Assembly: GCA_021770615.1 (NCBI GenBank)
Contig: JAETQR010000032.1
Span: forward strand, 1-42,866
Direction: 5' to 3'
Length of the DNA stretch: 42,866 bases
Source of the DNA: Lachnospiraceae bacterium
GTDB taxonomy: Bacteria; Bacillota_A; Clostridia; Lachnospirales; Lachnospiraceae
Part shown: in pieces, positions 1 through 7,569 of the stretch
Layout: every line of letters starts with the position of its first letter
Numbering within the stretch: the stretch's first letter is position 1
Translations under genes and position numbers: made by a program
Notes under the pieces: generated by a model
What the model was told of the DNA's origin: nothing
Databases searched by the model: none
Seen by the model: the letters and a program-made list of their open reading frames with translations, nothing else

Positions 1-1610
1 TTCAGGACTGTATTGGCGTCGCTGGTCTGGGTAACGGAACCGCATCCGAAATGAGATGCCGCCGCTGCAAAATAAGACCAGTAGGTTCCCACACCAGGTT
101 TGTAATAGGAATTCCCACACCAGGAAACCGCATCTACCGGGGTAATGGTTGTTCCTGTCAGGTAGCTTGCAATCATGGCAAAGCTGGTGGGGCCGCATCC
201 GCTGGAAGCAATGGAGCCTCCGCCGTAAGGGATGTTTCCGTAATCTGTCTGCAGGTAATGAGGAATCTGCATCCCGTTTGCCGGATAAGTACCGCCTGTG
301 GAAGTCACGATATAATATCGAAGGACGTGATCCACATATTCCTTGTCACCGTATACAGAATAATTCCAGCCAGGACGGGCGCACATCATATCAGAATAAG
401 CAATGGCGTTTTCCTTGGTATAACCTCCGTCCCGTGCCATCGCCCAGTCAATATAACCGGAGCCATAATTATATCCCTGCAGAGCCAGCTTGATCCGGTC
501 CAGGTCTGTCGGCCCGGTACACCCGGCTTTTGTGAGTACGTGCTTTAATGCCTGGACCCCGCATTCGATGCTGTATTCCGGATCGGTAATGCTGCCCGGT
601 GAATGGGAGTATTTCTGGTTGTATCCGCTTTCTGATGCCTGCATGACATCCGTTCCACGTCCTCCGGATTCCTGCATCATGACTGCCAGGATCAGCTCCA
701 CGTATTGTCCCATACCGTATTTGGAAGCGATCCGTTCTACTGTAGCCCGGTAAGCCAGCACCTCTTCGGATACATTTGCTGTCGCAATCCCGGAAGCAGA
801 CGAACCGAAAAAGAGTTCCAGGTTCTCGGCATAGGCTTCGGCCAGCTCTTTCTGCTTGTCCGTCAGATGGAAAACGTGGTCTGCAAAATAGGTGTCACCG
901 GCATATTTCACAACATAATTGTGGCGTGTAAAAGTAACCGTTTTGGTCTGTGGTGTAGTGGAAGCATTTCCTGTTTCGCTATTGCCGGACTCCCCTTCTG
1001 CGCCCGCTTCCACCTGGACTTCCATGGTTACGGTCTCCGTTGATACATCATAAGAAAAAAGATCATCCTTATTATCCCGGATGACCTTCTGAAGTTCTTT
1101 GATATTAATTTCCTTGTAACTTTCCCTGCTGGCACAGAACTGCGCAATCAGCAGGTTGGAATTGACTGAGATGGAAGAGGCATAGGGATCCGTAATGGAT
1201 ACGGTATCCCCTTCCGGAACTTTGGACGCTTCCTTCTGGATTTCTGCCAGCACCTCATCATGACATTCCATTAAGACCTCCACGATTGCCTGGTTTGCTT
1301 TCTGCAGGTTTTCGTTGATCAGGGTGCCGCTGTTTAATACACCGGAGTTCTCCGACAGGTCCCCAAAGGTAAGTCCGGGAAGCATGGTCAGGAATAAGAC
1401 CGGCAGCATCAGTGCCGCAGTAATGGCGGCTGCAGATTTTTTGAGCCCTTTCTTATGCTCAAGGGCCATGCCGATTGCAGCACCCGCAGCACCGCCAACG
1501 CCGCCTTTTACAGCTTTTGCAAATGGAGCTGCCCGTTTGGGTTTTAATAAATCAGAGACAGCCGTGCCTACACCGGCTGCTTCAGACAGACCGCTTTGCT
1601 GTTCTGCCAA
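1..1610 (-). CDS. CwlT-like conjugation cell-wall hydrolase: lysozyme-like plus C39-type peptidase domains (3' end outside window)
   Basis: The minus-strand frame is open from a TTG at 1610 to the window edge (536 codons seen). The TTG follows the TAG of the upstream gene directly and has AAAGGAAGGA about 10 nt upstream. An N-terminal cytoplasmic segment is followed by one membrane helix (about residues 59-80, after KKGLKKS), so it is a type II membrane protein. A lysozyme-like domain lies around residues 295-440, with the catalytic-type Glu in MMQESGG near residue 313. A papain-like C39_2-type domain follows, with the nucleophile Cys in SSGCGPTS near residue 470. CwlT/VirB1-like proteins of Gram-positive ICEs open peptidoglycan for the transfer channel. 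Most described CwlT proteins carry an NlpC/P60 peptidase, so C39 is a variant. Last visible gene of the first transfer operon. Confidence 0.85.
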   Translation of the reverse strand, partial: MAEQQSGLSEAAGVGTAVSDLLKPKRAAPFAKAVKGGVGGAAGAAIGMALEHKKGLKKSAAAITAALMLPVLFLTMLPGLTFGDLSENSGVLNSGTLINENLQKANQAIVEVLMECHDEVLAEIQKEASKVPEGDTVSITDPYASSISVNSNLLIAQFCASRESYKEINIKELQKVIRDNKDDLFSYDVSTETVTMEVQVEAGAEGESGNSETGNASTTPQTKTVTFTRHNYVVKYAGDTYFADHVFHLTDKQKELAEAYAENLELFFGSSASGIATANVSEEVLAYRATVERIASKYGMGQYVELILAVMMQESGGRGTDVMQASESGYNQKYSHSPGSITDPEYSIECGVQALKHVLTKAGCTGPTDLDRIKLALQGYNYGSGYIDWAMARDGGYTKENAIAYSDMMCARPGWNYSVYGDKEYVDHVLRYYIVTSTGGTYPANGMQIPHYLQTDYGNIPYGGGSIASSGCGPTSFAMIASYLTGTTITPVDAVSWCGNSYYKPGVGTYWSYFAAAASHFGCGSVTQTSDANTVL

Positions 1611-2549
1611 CTAAATACGGTCCTTCCTTTGAGGAGCCTGCGGAAGCTTCTGGACAATGGATTCGTGGTAGGCAACTTTTCCATCCTCCGTTTCGTAAGG
1701 TGTCTTACCCGCGGTTGGCTGGGCGTACTGTTTGTACCAGGTCGCGCCGTCAACGGACTGTACAGTATCGAATGTCCCCGGGGTGGGAGCCATATACTGG
1801 TCAGCATGGTACAAGGCGAAGTCCCGGCTTCCGGAATCGGCCGTTGTCTCCGTCCCGGTCATGCGCCCGCCGCCAATCTCCATGTTGGTAAATACCGGAA
1901 GAGGTTTGTCCTGTTCTTCCTTCATGCCCATATAGGAAATGAAGGCTTTTTCCGCCTCTTCCCCTTTGATAGAGCCGACCTGGCTGTAATTTCCCTGGGC
2001 GACATTGCTGATGACGTTGTTGGCAAAATCCCCGCCCTTGTTCAAGGAAGAGTGGTACATGGCGCTTCCGATGCTGGAGTGTTCCGTATATCCGGTCACA
2101 TGGTTGACCGCGCTCCGTTCGGTCTGCCTTCCTACGGATCCGGCGAGCCCGCCAGACAGGAAATTTCCCCCTACGGCTGTATCGCCCGGAGAACCGGATT
2201 TCCGGTATCCGCTGCCTCCGCTGCTTCCGCCGCCCTTTAAGTGCGTGGCCCCGGCCAGGCTTCGGCCGGCGATCAGAAGCTCTGCCATCATGTTTCCGCC
2301 TGTATTCCCCACGTTGATGCCAAGGCTTGCCATGAAGGAATCAATCTTCTGGCTGACTTTCAGAAAGGCAATGGCGCACAAAAACCAGATGAAAACATTT
2401 CCGGTTACAGCCTCCTTTCCCTGGTCTGCCACGGCCTGCTCGACCTCAGCTTCTGTCAGTTCTGAAGCAAGAACCGGCATGGAAGTAAGAAGTACCATGC
2501 AGACGACCAGCAGAATTATATACAATAGTTGTTTCTTATGTTTCATCAT
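1611..2549 (-). CDS. Exported or membrane conjugation-operon protein of unknown function
   Basis: 312 residues. It begins with a signal or anchor segment (MMKHKKQLLYIILLVV...) followed by an Ala-Ser-containing cleavage-like site near residue 29. A second hydrophobic stretch lies around residues 50-65 (VFIWFLCAIAFLKV). From about residue 105 it is Gly/Ser-rich and low in complexity. I do not recognise a catalytic motif. It lies between the VirB6-like gene (12 nt upstream) and the CwlT-like hydrolase (start abutting its stop), so it is co-transcribed and probably belongs to the transfer channel. It resembles the CD3337/EF1877-type mobilome membrane proteins only in layout. The function is not assigned. 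Confidence 0.7.
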   Translation of the reverse strand: MMKHKKQLLYIILLVVCMVLLTSMPVLASELTEAEVEQAVADQGKEAVTGNVFIWFLCAIAFLKVSQKIDSFMASLGINVGNTGGNMMAELLIAGRSLAGATHLKGGGSSGGSGYRKSGSPGDTAVGGNFLSGGLAGSVGRQTERSAVNHVTGYTEHSSIGSAMYHSSLNKGGDFANNVISNVAQGNYSQVGSIKGEEAEKAFISYMGMKEEQDKPLPVFTNMEIGGGRMTGTETTADSGSRDFALYHADQYMAPTPGTFDTVQSVDGATWYKQYAQPTAGKTPYETEDGKVAYHESIVQKLPQAPQRKDRI

Positions 2550-2561
2550 CTTCTCCTTTCA

Positions 2562-3272
2562 TCAGATGGACAGCGGGTTCGCAAGGAAGGTGCCGACCAT
2601 GGAGGTAAAAAGCCTTAAACACCAGGCGTTCATTAATAATAGGAAGAATTGCCCTCCGAGCATCCGACACCAGCTTTTGAAAATGTTTCCGGTGGACTGG
2701 GAAGCTCCAGTGGCAAAGGCAACCGGCGCTGTAAAGACCAGAACCCCCAGTAAGATGTATCGTTCTGCCGCTTCAAAGAGGAGCTTGATGTAATTCCATG
2801 CCAGGATCAGTACCAAAATTAAAGCGATAAGAGCAACCGCCCCGTTTGCGCATACCCCTAAGATAACGGTTATGGCGGAGTTAAAATCTGCAAACTTTAA
2901 GGACGGCAGGTCATCGGTCAGGATCCAGCTGTAAGGCGTCCCCGCGATGTTTAAAAGCAGATCCACAATGTCCCTTGCATAAAAGGTTAGGAACAGGAAG
3001 AGGAAGGTCCGCATGGATAATTTCAGTGGATCCTCCGCCTCCACACCTGCCCCTGCAAAGTAATTTTTAAAAAGCTGCCAGACCCAGTTTAAAAGGATCA
3101 GCCCGATAGCCAGGGCCAGAAAGATCTGGTACATACTCTCGGCTGCCGGGAAGTAGCGGAGGAAGGTATCCATGGAGCAGCCCAGGGCGCCTAATACTGA
3201 AGTGGTGATGAGGTCCAGGATGTTCATGACCTGTTCTGCAATCCATTCCACGATTCCGTCTAAGATCTTCAT
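2562..3272 (-). CDS. VirB6/TrbL-like polytopic conjugation membrane protein
   Basis: 236 residues with about five hydrophobic segments (around residues 44-64, 85-105, 130-160, 170-190 and 205-225), including one long stretch (VILGVCANGAVALIALILVLILAWNYIKLL). This size and profile fit the VirB6/TrbL-like inner-membrane components of Gram-positive type IV secretion systems, which form part of the translocation channel. It follows the pilin-like gene by 21 nt and precedes the exported protein by 12 nt, in one minus-strand operon. The assignment rests on topology and position rather than a diagnostic motif. Confidence 0.7.
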   Translation of the reverse strand: MKILDGIVEWIAEQVMNILDLITTSVLGALGCSMDTFLRYFPAAESMYQIFLALAIGLILLNWVWQLFKNYFAGAGVEAEDPLKLSMRTFLFLFLTFYARDIVDLLLNIAGTPYSWILTDDLPSLKFADFNSAITVILGVCANGAVALIALILVLILAWNYIKLLFEAAERYILLGVLVFTAPVAFATGASQSTGNIFKSWCRMLGGQFFLLLMNAWCLRLFTSMVGTFLANPLSI

Positions 3273-3293
3273 GCGGATGCCTCCCTTCTTATC

Positions 3294-3716
3294 CTAGCCA
3301 TTCCACTGGCCGCCCGCAAAGAACGGGGTGATGTAGGCCATGATGAATCCGAGCCCGTTTAAGATCGCCCAGGTGATGATGATCCGTTTGAGCCATGCAC
3401 GGGACTCGTCCACGGTCTTGCCGGATTTGGAAAAGTTCATCATGAGCAAAGCGACGGATGCGGTTACCACGGCGGCAATGGTGGAGATCAGGACGATTTG
3501 GTTATAAACATCCTTCATGATCTCCTTTGCCTTGTCCCACACATTTGCCGCCATGACCGGCTGGACGCTGCAGGCTAAGAGCGTAAATAAAAGAGCCGCC
3601 GTATAGAGGTATTTCATGTAGTCTATGTGGCGTTTTGGTTTGCCGCGCATACAGCAAAAACGCTTTGTGAACGACTTGGGATTGGGCGGTGTTTCCTTGA
3701 CTTTGTGTTGTCTCAT
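3294..3716 (-). CDS. VirB2/TrbC-like pilin subunit of the conjugation system
   Basis: 140 residues. A basic N-terminal stretch precedes a hydrophobic signal (YLYTAALLFTLLACSV) ending at an Ala-Ala site (VMAA). Two further hydrophobic helices (about residues 73-93 and 108-130) are joined by a polar loop (SKSGKTVDESRAWLKR), and the C-terminus is Gly-rich. This is the usual layout of VirB2/TrbC-type pilins and their Gram-positive counterparts. The ATG at 3716 has AAGGAG about 11 nt upstream. The internal Met before KYLY has no ribosome-binding site, so the long start is preferred. It is the first gene of the operon driven from the promoter near 4112-4140. Confidence 0.7.
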   Translation of the reverse strand: MRQHKVKETPPNPKSFTKRFCCMRGKPKRHIDYMKYLYTAALLFTLLACSVQPVMAANVWDKAKEIMKDVYNQIVLISTIAAVVTASVALLMMNFSKSGKTVDESRAWLKRIIITWAILNGLGFIMAYITPFFAGGQWNG

Positions 3717-3950
3717 ATCAGTGTTGTCTCCTTATTCTTAAATCAGGCAGGGAGACGGTGCGTCTGCCCTGCCTATGGTCAATACCTGAAAGCAGGCTTC
3801 CTGTAATCTGCCGTCTTACAGGGAACGGAAAGATTACTTCTTTAATATGGAAAAGATGAATTGCCTCTTTCAGGATAGTTTCCTGCCTCTGGCCGGATTT
3901 TCCGGCAGTGCAGGGAACGCGTTACTCGCGTATTCTCCTGCATACAGTGA

Positions 3951-3984
3951 TAAAAAAAGCAGCCCGGTCAATACAGGCTGCTTC
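3951..3984 (-). terminator. Second leader terminator of transfer operon 1
   Basis: On the minus strand, arms AGCAGCC and GGCTGCT (3976-3982 and 3958-3964) enclose an 11-nt loop and are followed by a run of seven T. This is a standard intrinsic terminator placed inside the 5' leader, upstream of the first gene. Confidence 0.8.
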
Positions 3985-4030
3985 TTACGGTTCCATATGA
4001 AGTTGTAAGTCCTTTTTCACCCCCTGCAGC

Positions 4031-4081
4031 AAAAAACGCAGCCAATATCCGGGATGAGGCAATGCCCCGGATACTGCTGCG
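4031..4081 (-). terminator. Promoter-proximal attenuator of transfer operon 1
   Basis: On the minus strand an outer stem CGCAGC/GCTGCG encloses an inner stem ATCCGGG/CCCGGAT and is followed by six T. The hairpin starts about 24 nt after the predicted transcription start. The second transfer operon has a terminator in the same place (20931-20958), which argues that the arrangement is functional. Confidence 0.85.
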
Positions 4082-4111
4082 CTGTTTCTGCACATAATTT
4101 TGACAATATCA

Positions 4112-4177
4112 ATTTTAACATATGACTTTTACGGTGTAAATCGCATAACCGTGCCAGTTTAAGAAATTATTGTGCCA
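4112..4177 (-). promoter_or_regulatory. Promoter and operator of transfer operon 1 (copy 1 of a duplicated cassette)
   Basis: Minus-strand promoter with -35 TTTACA (4135-4140), a 17-bp spacer and -10 TAAAAT (4112-4117). Over the -35 lies an inverted repeat ACGGT-N12-ACCGT (4131-4152). Directly upstream is a 9-bp direct repeat with a 12-bp gap, ACCGTGCCA (4148-4156) and ATTGTGCCA (4169-4177). The same elements recur with matching order and nearly the same spacing at 20986-21051. The 9-N12-9 layout is typical of LytTR-family binding sites. Confidence 0.8.
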
Positions 4178-4306
4178 TTTTTATAGCACATCCCAAAAGT
4201 GTTGGATTCCATTCTATTAGATACTGTTTGCTGATTCTGGGAACAAATATACTGATAGAAATGGTAGCAACGCTTTTGGCGTTGGGAAGAAATGGAGGCC
4301 GAATGG

Positions 4307-4627
4307 ATGAAAGGATTAGGAAAACGGATTCAGAAATGCCGGGAGGAGGCAGGGATGACACAGGAGGCACTGGCAGAGCGTGTGGGAATCAGCTGGAATT
4401 ATCTTGGGGCGATTGAACGGGAAGTGAAAACACCGAAGCTTACCACACTTGTCCGGATCATCAATGTCCTGGAAGTATCTGCAGATGACGTGATGCTGGA
4501 CGTGCTTCTTGTTGGGAGGAAGGCGCGGTGTACAAAGTTAGAGGAGAAGCTTCAAAGCCTTCCGGAAAAGAAACAGGAGAAGCTCCTGCGGATCCTGGAC
4601 TTTCTGATTGAGGAAGAGATAAAATAG
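4307..4627 (+). CDS. XRE-family helix-turn-helix regulator
   Basis: 106 residues from the ATG at 4307, which has GGAGG 8 nt upstream. An in-frame ATG at 4292 would add five residues but has only a poor ribosome-binding site. An N-terminal HTH_3 domain covers about residues 1-62 (GKRIQKCREEAGMTQEALAE, then VGISWNYLGAIEREVKTPK), followed by a charged helical tail (KLEEKLQSLPEKKQEKLLRI) likely used for dimerisation. It is divergent from transfer operon 1, with its start about 130 bp from the operator cassette. An ICE-control or autoregulatory role is plausible but not shown. A small inverted repeat CAACGC/GCGTTG (4269-4285) lies just upstream of the gene. Confidence 0.85.
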   Translation: MKGLGKRIQKCREEAGMTQEALAERVGISWNYLGAIEREVKTPKLTTLVRIINVLEVSADDVMLDVLLVGRKARCTKLEEKLQSLPEKKQEKLLRILDFLIEEEIK

Positions 4628-4653
4628 CCTGTGCCGGTGTGCAGGTTATTTTT
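4623..4653 (+). terminator. Intrinsic terminator of the XRE regulator
   Basis: Arms AATAGCCTG (4623-4631) and CAGGTTATT (4642-4650), with one G-U pair, overlap the stop codon and run into TTTTT. Confidence 0.65.
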
Positions 4654-4833
4654 GCATTTATTTGAATTTGCGATCTAATGTAAATATCATCCAGGTTTTT
4701 CTAAACCTGTGATACGCATTATAATACTGGAAATATATGGTAATAAAGCAATATATGATGAAAGCTCTGCTTTTCTTTGCTATACTGATTCTGATAGCGT
4801 TGGAACTACATCTATTAGAATCAAGGAGGGAGT

Positions 4834-5568
4834 ATGAGCAGAAACAGGAGAATATCTGGAATCAGAGTTGCATGGTTTATCGCGGGGATGTGTATTGGAG
4901 GGGGTTTAGCAGGATTTAAGATGCAGGATATTCCGGCTGAAGGACAGGAAACAGGAAAGACATGGGAAAGGCAGGAACAGTCCCCGGCAGACAGTACGCT
5001 TGATGATCCGGCAGAGTGCTATCTGTGCGGGAACCATAACCGGAGCCTGATGAACATGTTTCGGGGAAGAGATGACCTGGGAGTGATCTGTGTCAATGAC
5101 TGGTATGTGATGGATATGCAGATCCGGGATCTGGACGGGATGGGCGGAGGCGGTTCCGGCTGGACCGTTGGTGCAGAGGGAGCCTGCAGCTTTCATACGG
5201 ACCGGAATTCGGAACGGGGGATTTCAGAGGTTACGGTAGAATATGGTACAAACAGTATCTTTGATGTGAAGAAGGTGCAAGATCACTTGTGCCAGACCTG
5301 TCTGGATAAGTTATTGGATGTCATGGATTGTTATGGATATGAAGGAGAAGAATCAGGGGCAAGGGATATATGTCTGGTGGATTTTCAGACGCTGGAGCTG
5401 TATTCCCTGCAGGAGCATTACATATCCCATTATATCCGGGATTATTATGTCCAGGTAGACGGACGGGATGGGGAGAAACTGGAGGTGACAGGCATCTATA
5501 CGCCGGTACTGGAGAATGGGGAGCGGACAACAGACGTTGCAATGGAATCGGAAAACAAGTATAATTGA
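4834..5568 (+). CDS. Membrane-anchored extracytoplasmic protein with paired cysteines, function unknown
   Basis: 244 residues. ATG preceded by AAGGAGGGAG. A basic start (MSRNRRISGIR) and one hydrophobic helix (about residues 11-28) form an N-terminal anchor. The rest should lie outside the membrane. It contains a CxxC pair (CYLCGNHN, about residues 63-66), a Gly-rich stretch (GMGGGGSGW), and a second CxxC (LCQTC, about residues 152-155), so metal binding or a disulfide is possible. I do not recognise a family. It follows the XRE regulator's terminator and precedes the fluoride channel by about 30 bp. A short hydrophobic frame just upstream (4737-4919) overlaps this start and lacks a ribosome-binding site, so it is not called. 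Confidence 0.7.
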   Translation: MSRNRRISGIRVAWFIAGMCIGGGLAGFKMQDIPAEGQETGKTWERQEQSPADSTLDDPAECYLCGNHNRSLMNMFRGRDDLGVICVNDWYVMDMQIRDLDGMGGGGSGWTVGAEGACSFHTDRNSERGISEVTVEYGTNSIFDVKKVQDHLCQTCLDKLLDVMDCYGYEGEESGARDICLVDFQTLELYSLQEHYISHYIRDYYVQVDGRDGEKLEVTGIYTPVLENGERTTDVAMESENKYN

Positions 5569-5599
5569 CCTATCTTAAATTAAGAAAAGGGTGTCTGTC

Positions 5600-5971
5600 A
5601 TGATAAATTGTATCGTTGTTGGAGCTGGCGGATTTATAGGGGCGGTCTGCAGATATTTAATAGGAATGATTCCTTTGAAAGAAGGATGTACATTTCCCAT
5701 AAAGACATTCATGATAAATATAGTAGGTTCTTTTCTGATTGGAATTGTTGCTGCATTGGCAATGAAAACAGAATCTCTGGATTCCAGAACCGTATTATTT
5801 CTGAAGGTCGGGATATGCGGGGGCTTTACTACATTTTCCTCCTTCGCATTGGAGACGACAGATTTGATGAAAGACGGGAAGATGCATCTGGCCGCCATTT
5901 ATACCGTACTCAGTGTTACGCTTGGGGTATTGGCTGCATTCGCAGGCCAGGGAATTGTGGGAAAGGGATAA
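5600..5971 (+). CDS. crcB: Fluoride channel FluC/CrcB
   Basis: 123 residues with four membrane helices. Diagnostic FluC motifs are present in order: GGFIGAVCRY near the N-terminus, TFMINIVGSFLIG in helix 2 (pore Asn), and GICGGFTTFSSFALE in helix 3 (the Phe-box and TTFS region). The protein forms a dual-topology dimer that exports fluoride passively. The ATG at 5600 is preceded by AAAAGGG at 8 nt; an upstream GTG (5591) almost touches that SD sequence and is less likely. There is no room for a fluoride riboswitch between this gene and the previous stop codon, and none is seen. Only a single copy is visible, consistent with a homodimer. Confidence 0.93.
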   Translation: MINCIVVGAGGFIGAVCRYLIGMIPLKEGCTFPIKTFMINIVGSFLIGIVAALAMKTESLDSRTVLFLKVGICGGFTTFSSFALETTDLMKDGKMHLAAIYTVLSVTLGVLAAFAGQGIVGKG

Positions 5972-5978
5972 AAGGACG

Positions 5979-6680
5979 ATGGGCAGAAGGGGATATGTTC
6001 CGGAGGATGAAAAACAGTTTACCGGGAAGCAGTTAGAATTGCTGCAAAAAGCAGCAGATGAAGTGCAGTTCCTCCTGGACAGGGGATATGACGTCAAACC
6101 TGTCACGACTTTTGTTGGCAACCATTACCTGTTTTCCGAGCGGCAGCGACTGGCTCTGTCACGGTCTGTGTCAGCCAGGGAATCTATTCAGAAACGGGTG
6201 AATAAGGAGCTGCTGCAAACAGAAAGGGGACGCTCGCCAGAGACGGTGCATATAGATGGTTTTAATACGGTTATCACATTGGAAGTAGCGTTGTCGGGCT
6301 CTCCTGTGTTTTACTGCAGGGACGGGACACTGCGTGATCTGGCCGGATTACGGGGAACATACCGCGTCATTGACAAAACGCAGACAGCGATTGAATTGCT
6401 GTTTAGGCAGTTGGAGCTTCTGCGTATATCTGAGGCGGTTTTTTATTTAGATGCACCTGTATCTAATTCAGGCAGGCTGTCAGGGTTGATCCGGCAGTGT
6501 GCGAAGGGATACGGCATATCTGTGCAGACACAGATTATTTCGGATGTAGACCGGGTTTTAGAACAGATGGAAGGCGTGATCAGCGGGGATGCTATTATTT
6601 TAAACCGCTGTAAGAGCTGGCTGAATGTGATGCCGTTGATCATAGGGAAGATGGATCATGTCTGGAAGATTCGGCTCTGA
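5979..6680 (+). CDS. DUF434 domain-containing protein
   Basis: 233 residues from the ATG at 5979 (AAAGGA close upstream), 7 bp after the fluoride channel stop codon. An upstream in-frame ATG at 5913 lies inside the channel gene and is disfavoured. The segment FVGNHYLFSERQRLALSRS is characteristic of DUF434, and a conserved IDGFNTVITLE follows. The remainder looks like a Rossmann-like or PIN-like alternation (EAVFYLDAPVSNSGRL, then IISDVDRVL, GDAIILNR). Biochemical function is unknown. It is probably co-transcribed with the fluoride channel. Confidence 0.75.
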   Translation: MGRRGYVPEDEKQFTGKQLELLQKAADEVQFLLDRGYDVKPVTTFVGNHYLFSERQRLALSRSVSARESIQKRVNKELLQTERGRSPETVHIDGFNTVITLEVALSGSPVFYCRDGTLRDLAGLRGTYRVIDKTQTAIELLFRQLELLRISEAVFYLDAPVSNSGRLSGLIRQCAKGYGISVQTQIISDVDRVLEQMEGVISGDAIILNRCKSWLNVMPLIIGKMDHVWKIRL

Positions 6681-6740
6681 TGTAACGTACTGGAAATAAG
6701 GAATACATGGACAAAGGATGCAGGCAGGGAGGTGAACAGA

Positions 6741-7148
6741 ATGTGGAAATGTCCAAAATGCGGCTGTACATTTAAGAATACCAATCAGGAGCATTACTGC
6801 GGTGAGGCTCCGAAAACAATTGAAGAATATATAGAACGCCAGCCAGAGCAGGCCCGGCCCTTTCTGCGGCAGATTAATGGCACAATAAAATCCGCATTAC
6901 CGGATGCCGTGGAAAAGATATCATGGAGTATGCCGACTTATTGGAAAAAACATAACCTGATCCAGTTTGCGGCTTTTAAGAAGCATATCGGATTGTATCC
7001 TGGCCCTGAAGCGGTGGAGACATTTGCGGACAGGCTAAAGGAATATAAGACAAGCAAAGGAGCCATACAGCTTCCATATGATAATCCTCTGCCGCTTGAA
7101 TTAATTGGAGAGATTGCAAAATGGTGTGAAAAGGAGAATGGCTGCTAA
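6741..7148 (+). CDS. DUF1801 (YdhG-like) protein with N-terminal zinc-ribbon-like segment
   Basis: 135 residues from the ATG at 6741, preceded by GGGAGG. A GTG at 6732 overlaps that SD sequence and is rejected. The N-terminus has CPKCGC...HYC, a three- or four-cysteine/histidine zinc-ribbon-like segment. It is followed by a DUF1801/YdhG fold with IEEYIERQPEQARPFLRQI, EKISWSMPTYW and HIGLYPGPEAVETF. Such proteins have been annotated as iron-chaperone-like from the frataxin-like fold, but the role is not established. Its stop overlaps the next start by one base (TAATG), so the two are translationally coupled. Confidence 0.8.
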   Translation: MWKCPKCGCTFKNTNQEHYCGEAPKTIEEYIERQPEQARPFLRQINGTIKSALPDAVEKISWSMPTYWKKHNLIQFAAFKKHIGLYPGPEAVETFADRLKEYKTSKGAIQLPYDNPLPLELIGEIAKWCEKENGC

Positions 7149-7525
7149 TGGATACGGATGTTTTAAGTTTCTTCGATGAGCATATGGATTCCCTGGACTT
7201 TTACGAAGCTTTTGAGAGCAGCGTGAGGAAAGAGATTAAAGATGTACGGATAAAGGTACAGAAAACCCAGATTTCATTTTATAACAGGCACTTATTTGCA
7301 TGTGTCTCATTTGCAAAGGTTCGCAGGAAGAAAGACTGTCCCCCAAATTATATTGTTATTACATTTGGCTTGAATTATAAGTTGGAATCACCGAGGATTG
7401 AAGCGGTATCTGAGCCTTATCCGAACAGGTGGACGCATCATGTTTTGATATCAGATCCTGGTGAGATTGATGAGGAGCTGATGGGATGGATTAAAGAGGC
7501 GGCGGCTTTTTCTGATAAAAAATAA
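7148..7525 (+). CDS. DUF5655-like protein
   Basis: 125 residues, with the start codon overlapping the previous stop. It contains ISFYNRHLFACVSFAKVRRK, YIVITFGLNYKL, then WTHHVLISDPGEIDEELMGWI, matching the pattern of the small DUF5655 domain (a predicted nucleic-acid-associated fold found alone or beside restriction-like and DUF1801 proteins). Function unknown. Coupling to the DUF1801 gene suggests a shared role. Confidence 0.7.
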   Translation: MDTDVLSFFDEHMDSLDFYEAFESSVRKEIKDVRIKVQKTQISFYNRHLFACVSFAKVRRKKDCPPNYIVITFGLNYKLESPRIEAVSEPYPNRWTHHVLISDPGEIDEELMGWIKEAAAFSDKK

Positions 7526-7569
7526 ATTCTTTCATATTTGGATATAGAAAAGTAAAGGAGAAACAAACT

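Larger units (their letters stand above)
3717..4105 (-). promoter_or_regulatory. Long structured 5' leader of the first transfer operon
   Basis: About 390 nt separate the predicted transcription start (about 4105) from the pilin gene, with no convincing gene on either strand. The stretch contains, in transcription order: a strong terminator (4031-4081), a possible 11-codon GTG-initiated peptide (3985-4020) whose stop codon abuts the next hairpin, a second terminator (3951-3984), a hairpin around 3810-3835 (CCTGTAA/TTACAGG arms), and a hairpin at 3745-3774 (AGGCAGGG/CCCTGCCT arms plus an inner AGACG/CGTCT) just before the ribosome-binding site. The architecture suggests control by termination or antitermination. 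The peptide is speculative, because its only SD-like sequence touches the GTG. Confidence 0.55.

Noticed and set aside
51..2793. Several long plus-strand open frames opposite the first transfer operon
   Set aside because: They lie antisense to well-supported conjugation genes, lack ribosome-binding sites and read as low-quality protein.
4143..4160. Sigma-54-like sequence TGGCACG...TGCG in the operator cassettes
   Set aside because: The GG and GC doublets are one base too close for a -24/-12 promoter, and a good sigma-A promoter sits beside it in both copies.
4737..4919. Short hydrophobic plus-strand frame before the CxxC protein
   Set aside because: No ribosome-binding site, and its second half runs through the SD sequence and start of the next gene.
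5569..5599. Fluoride riboswitch before the fluoride channel
   Set aside because: Only about 30 bp separate the genes, and no riboswitch core is present there or in the preceding coding sequence end.
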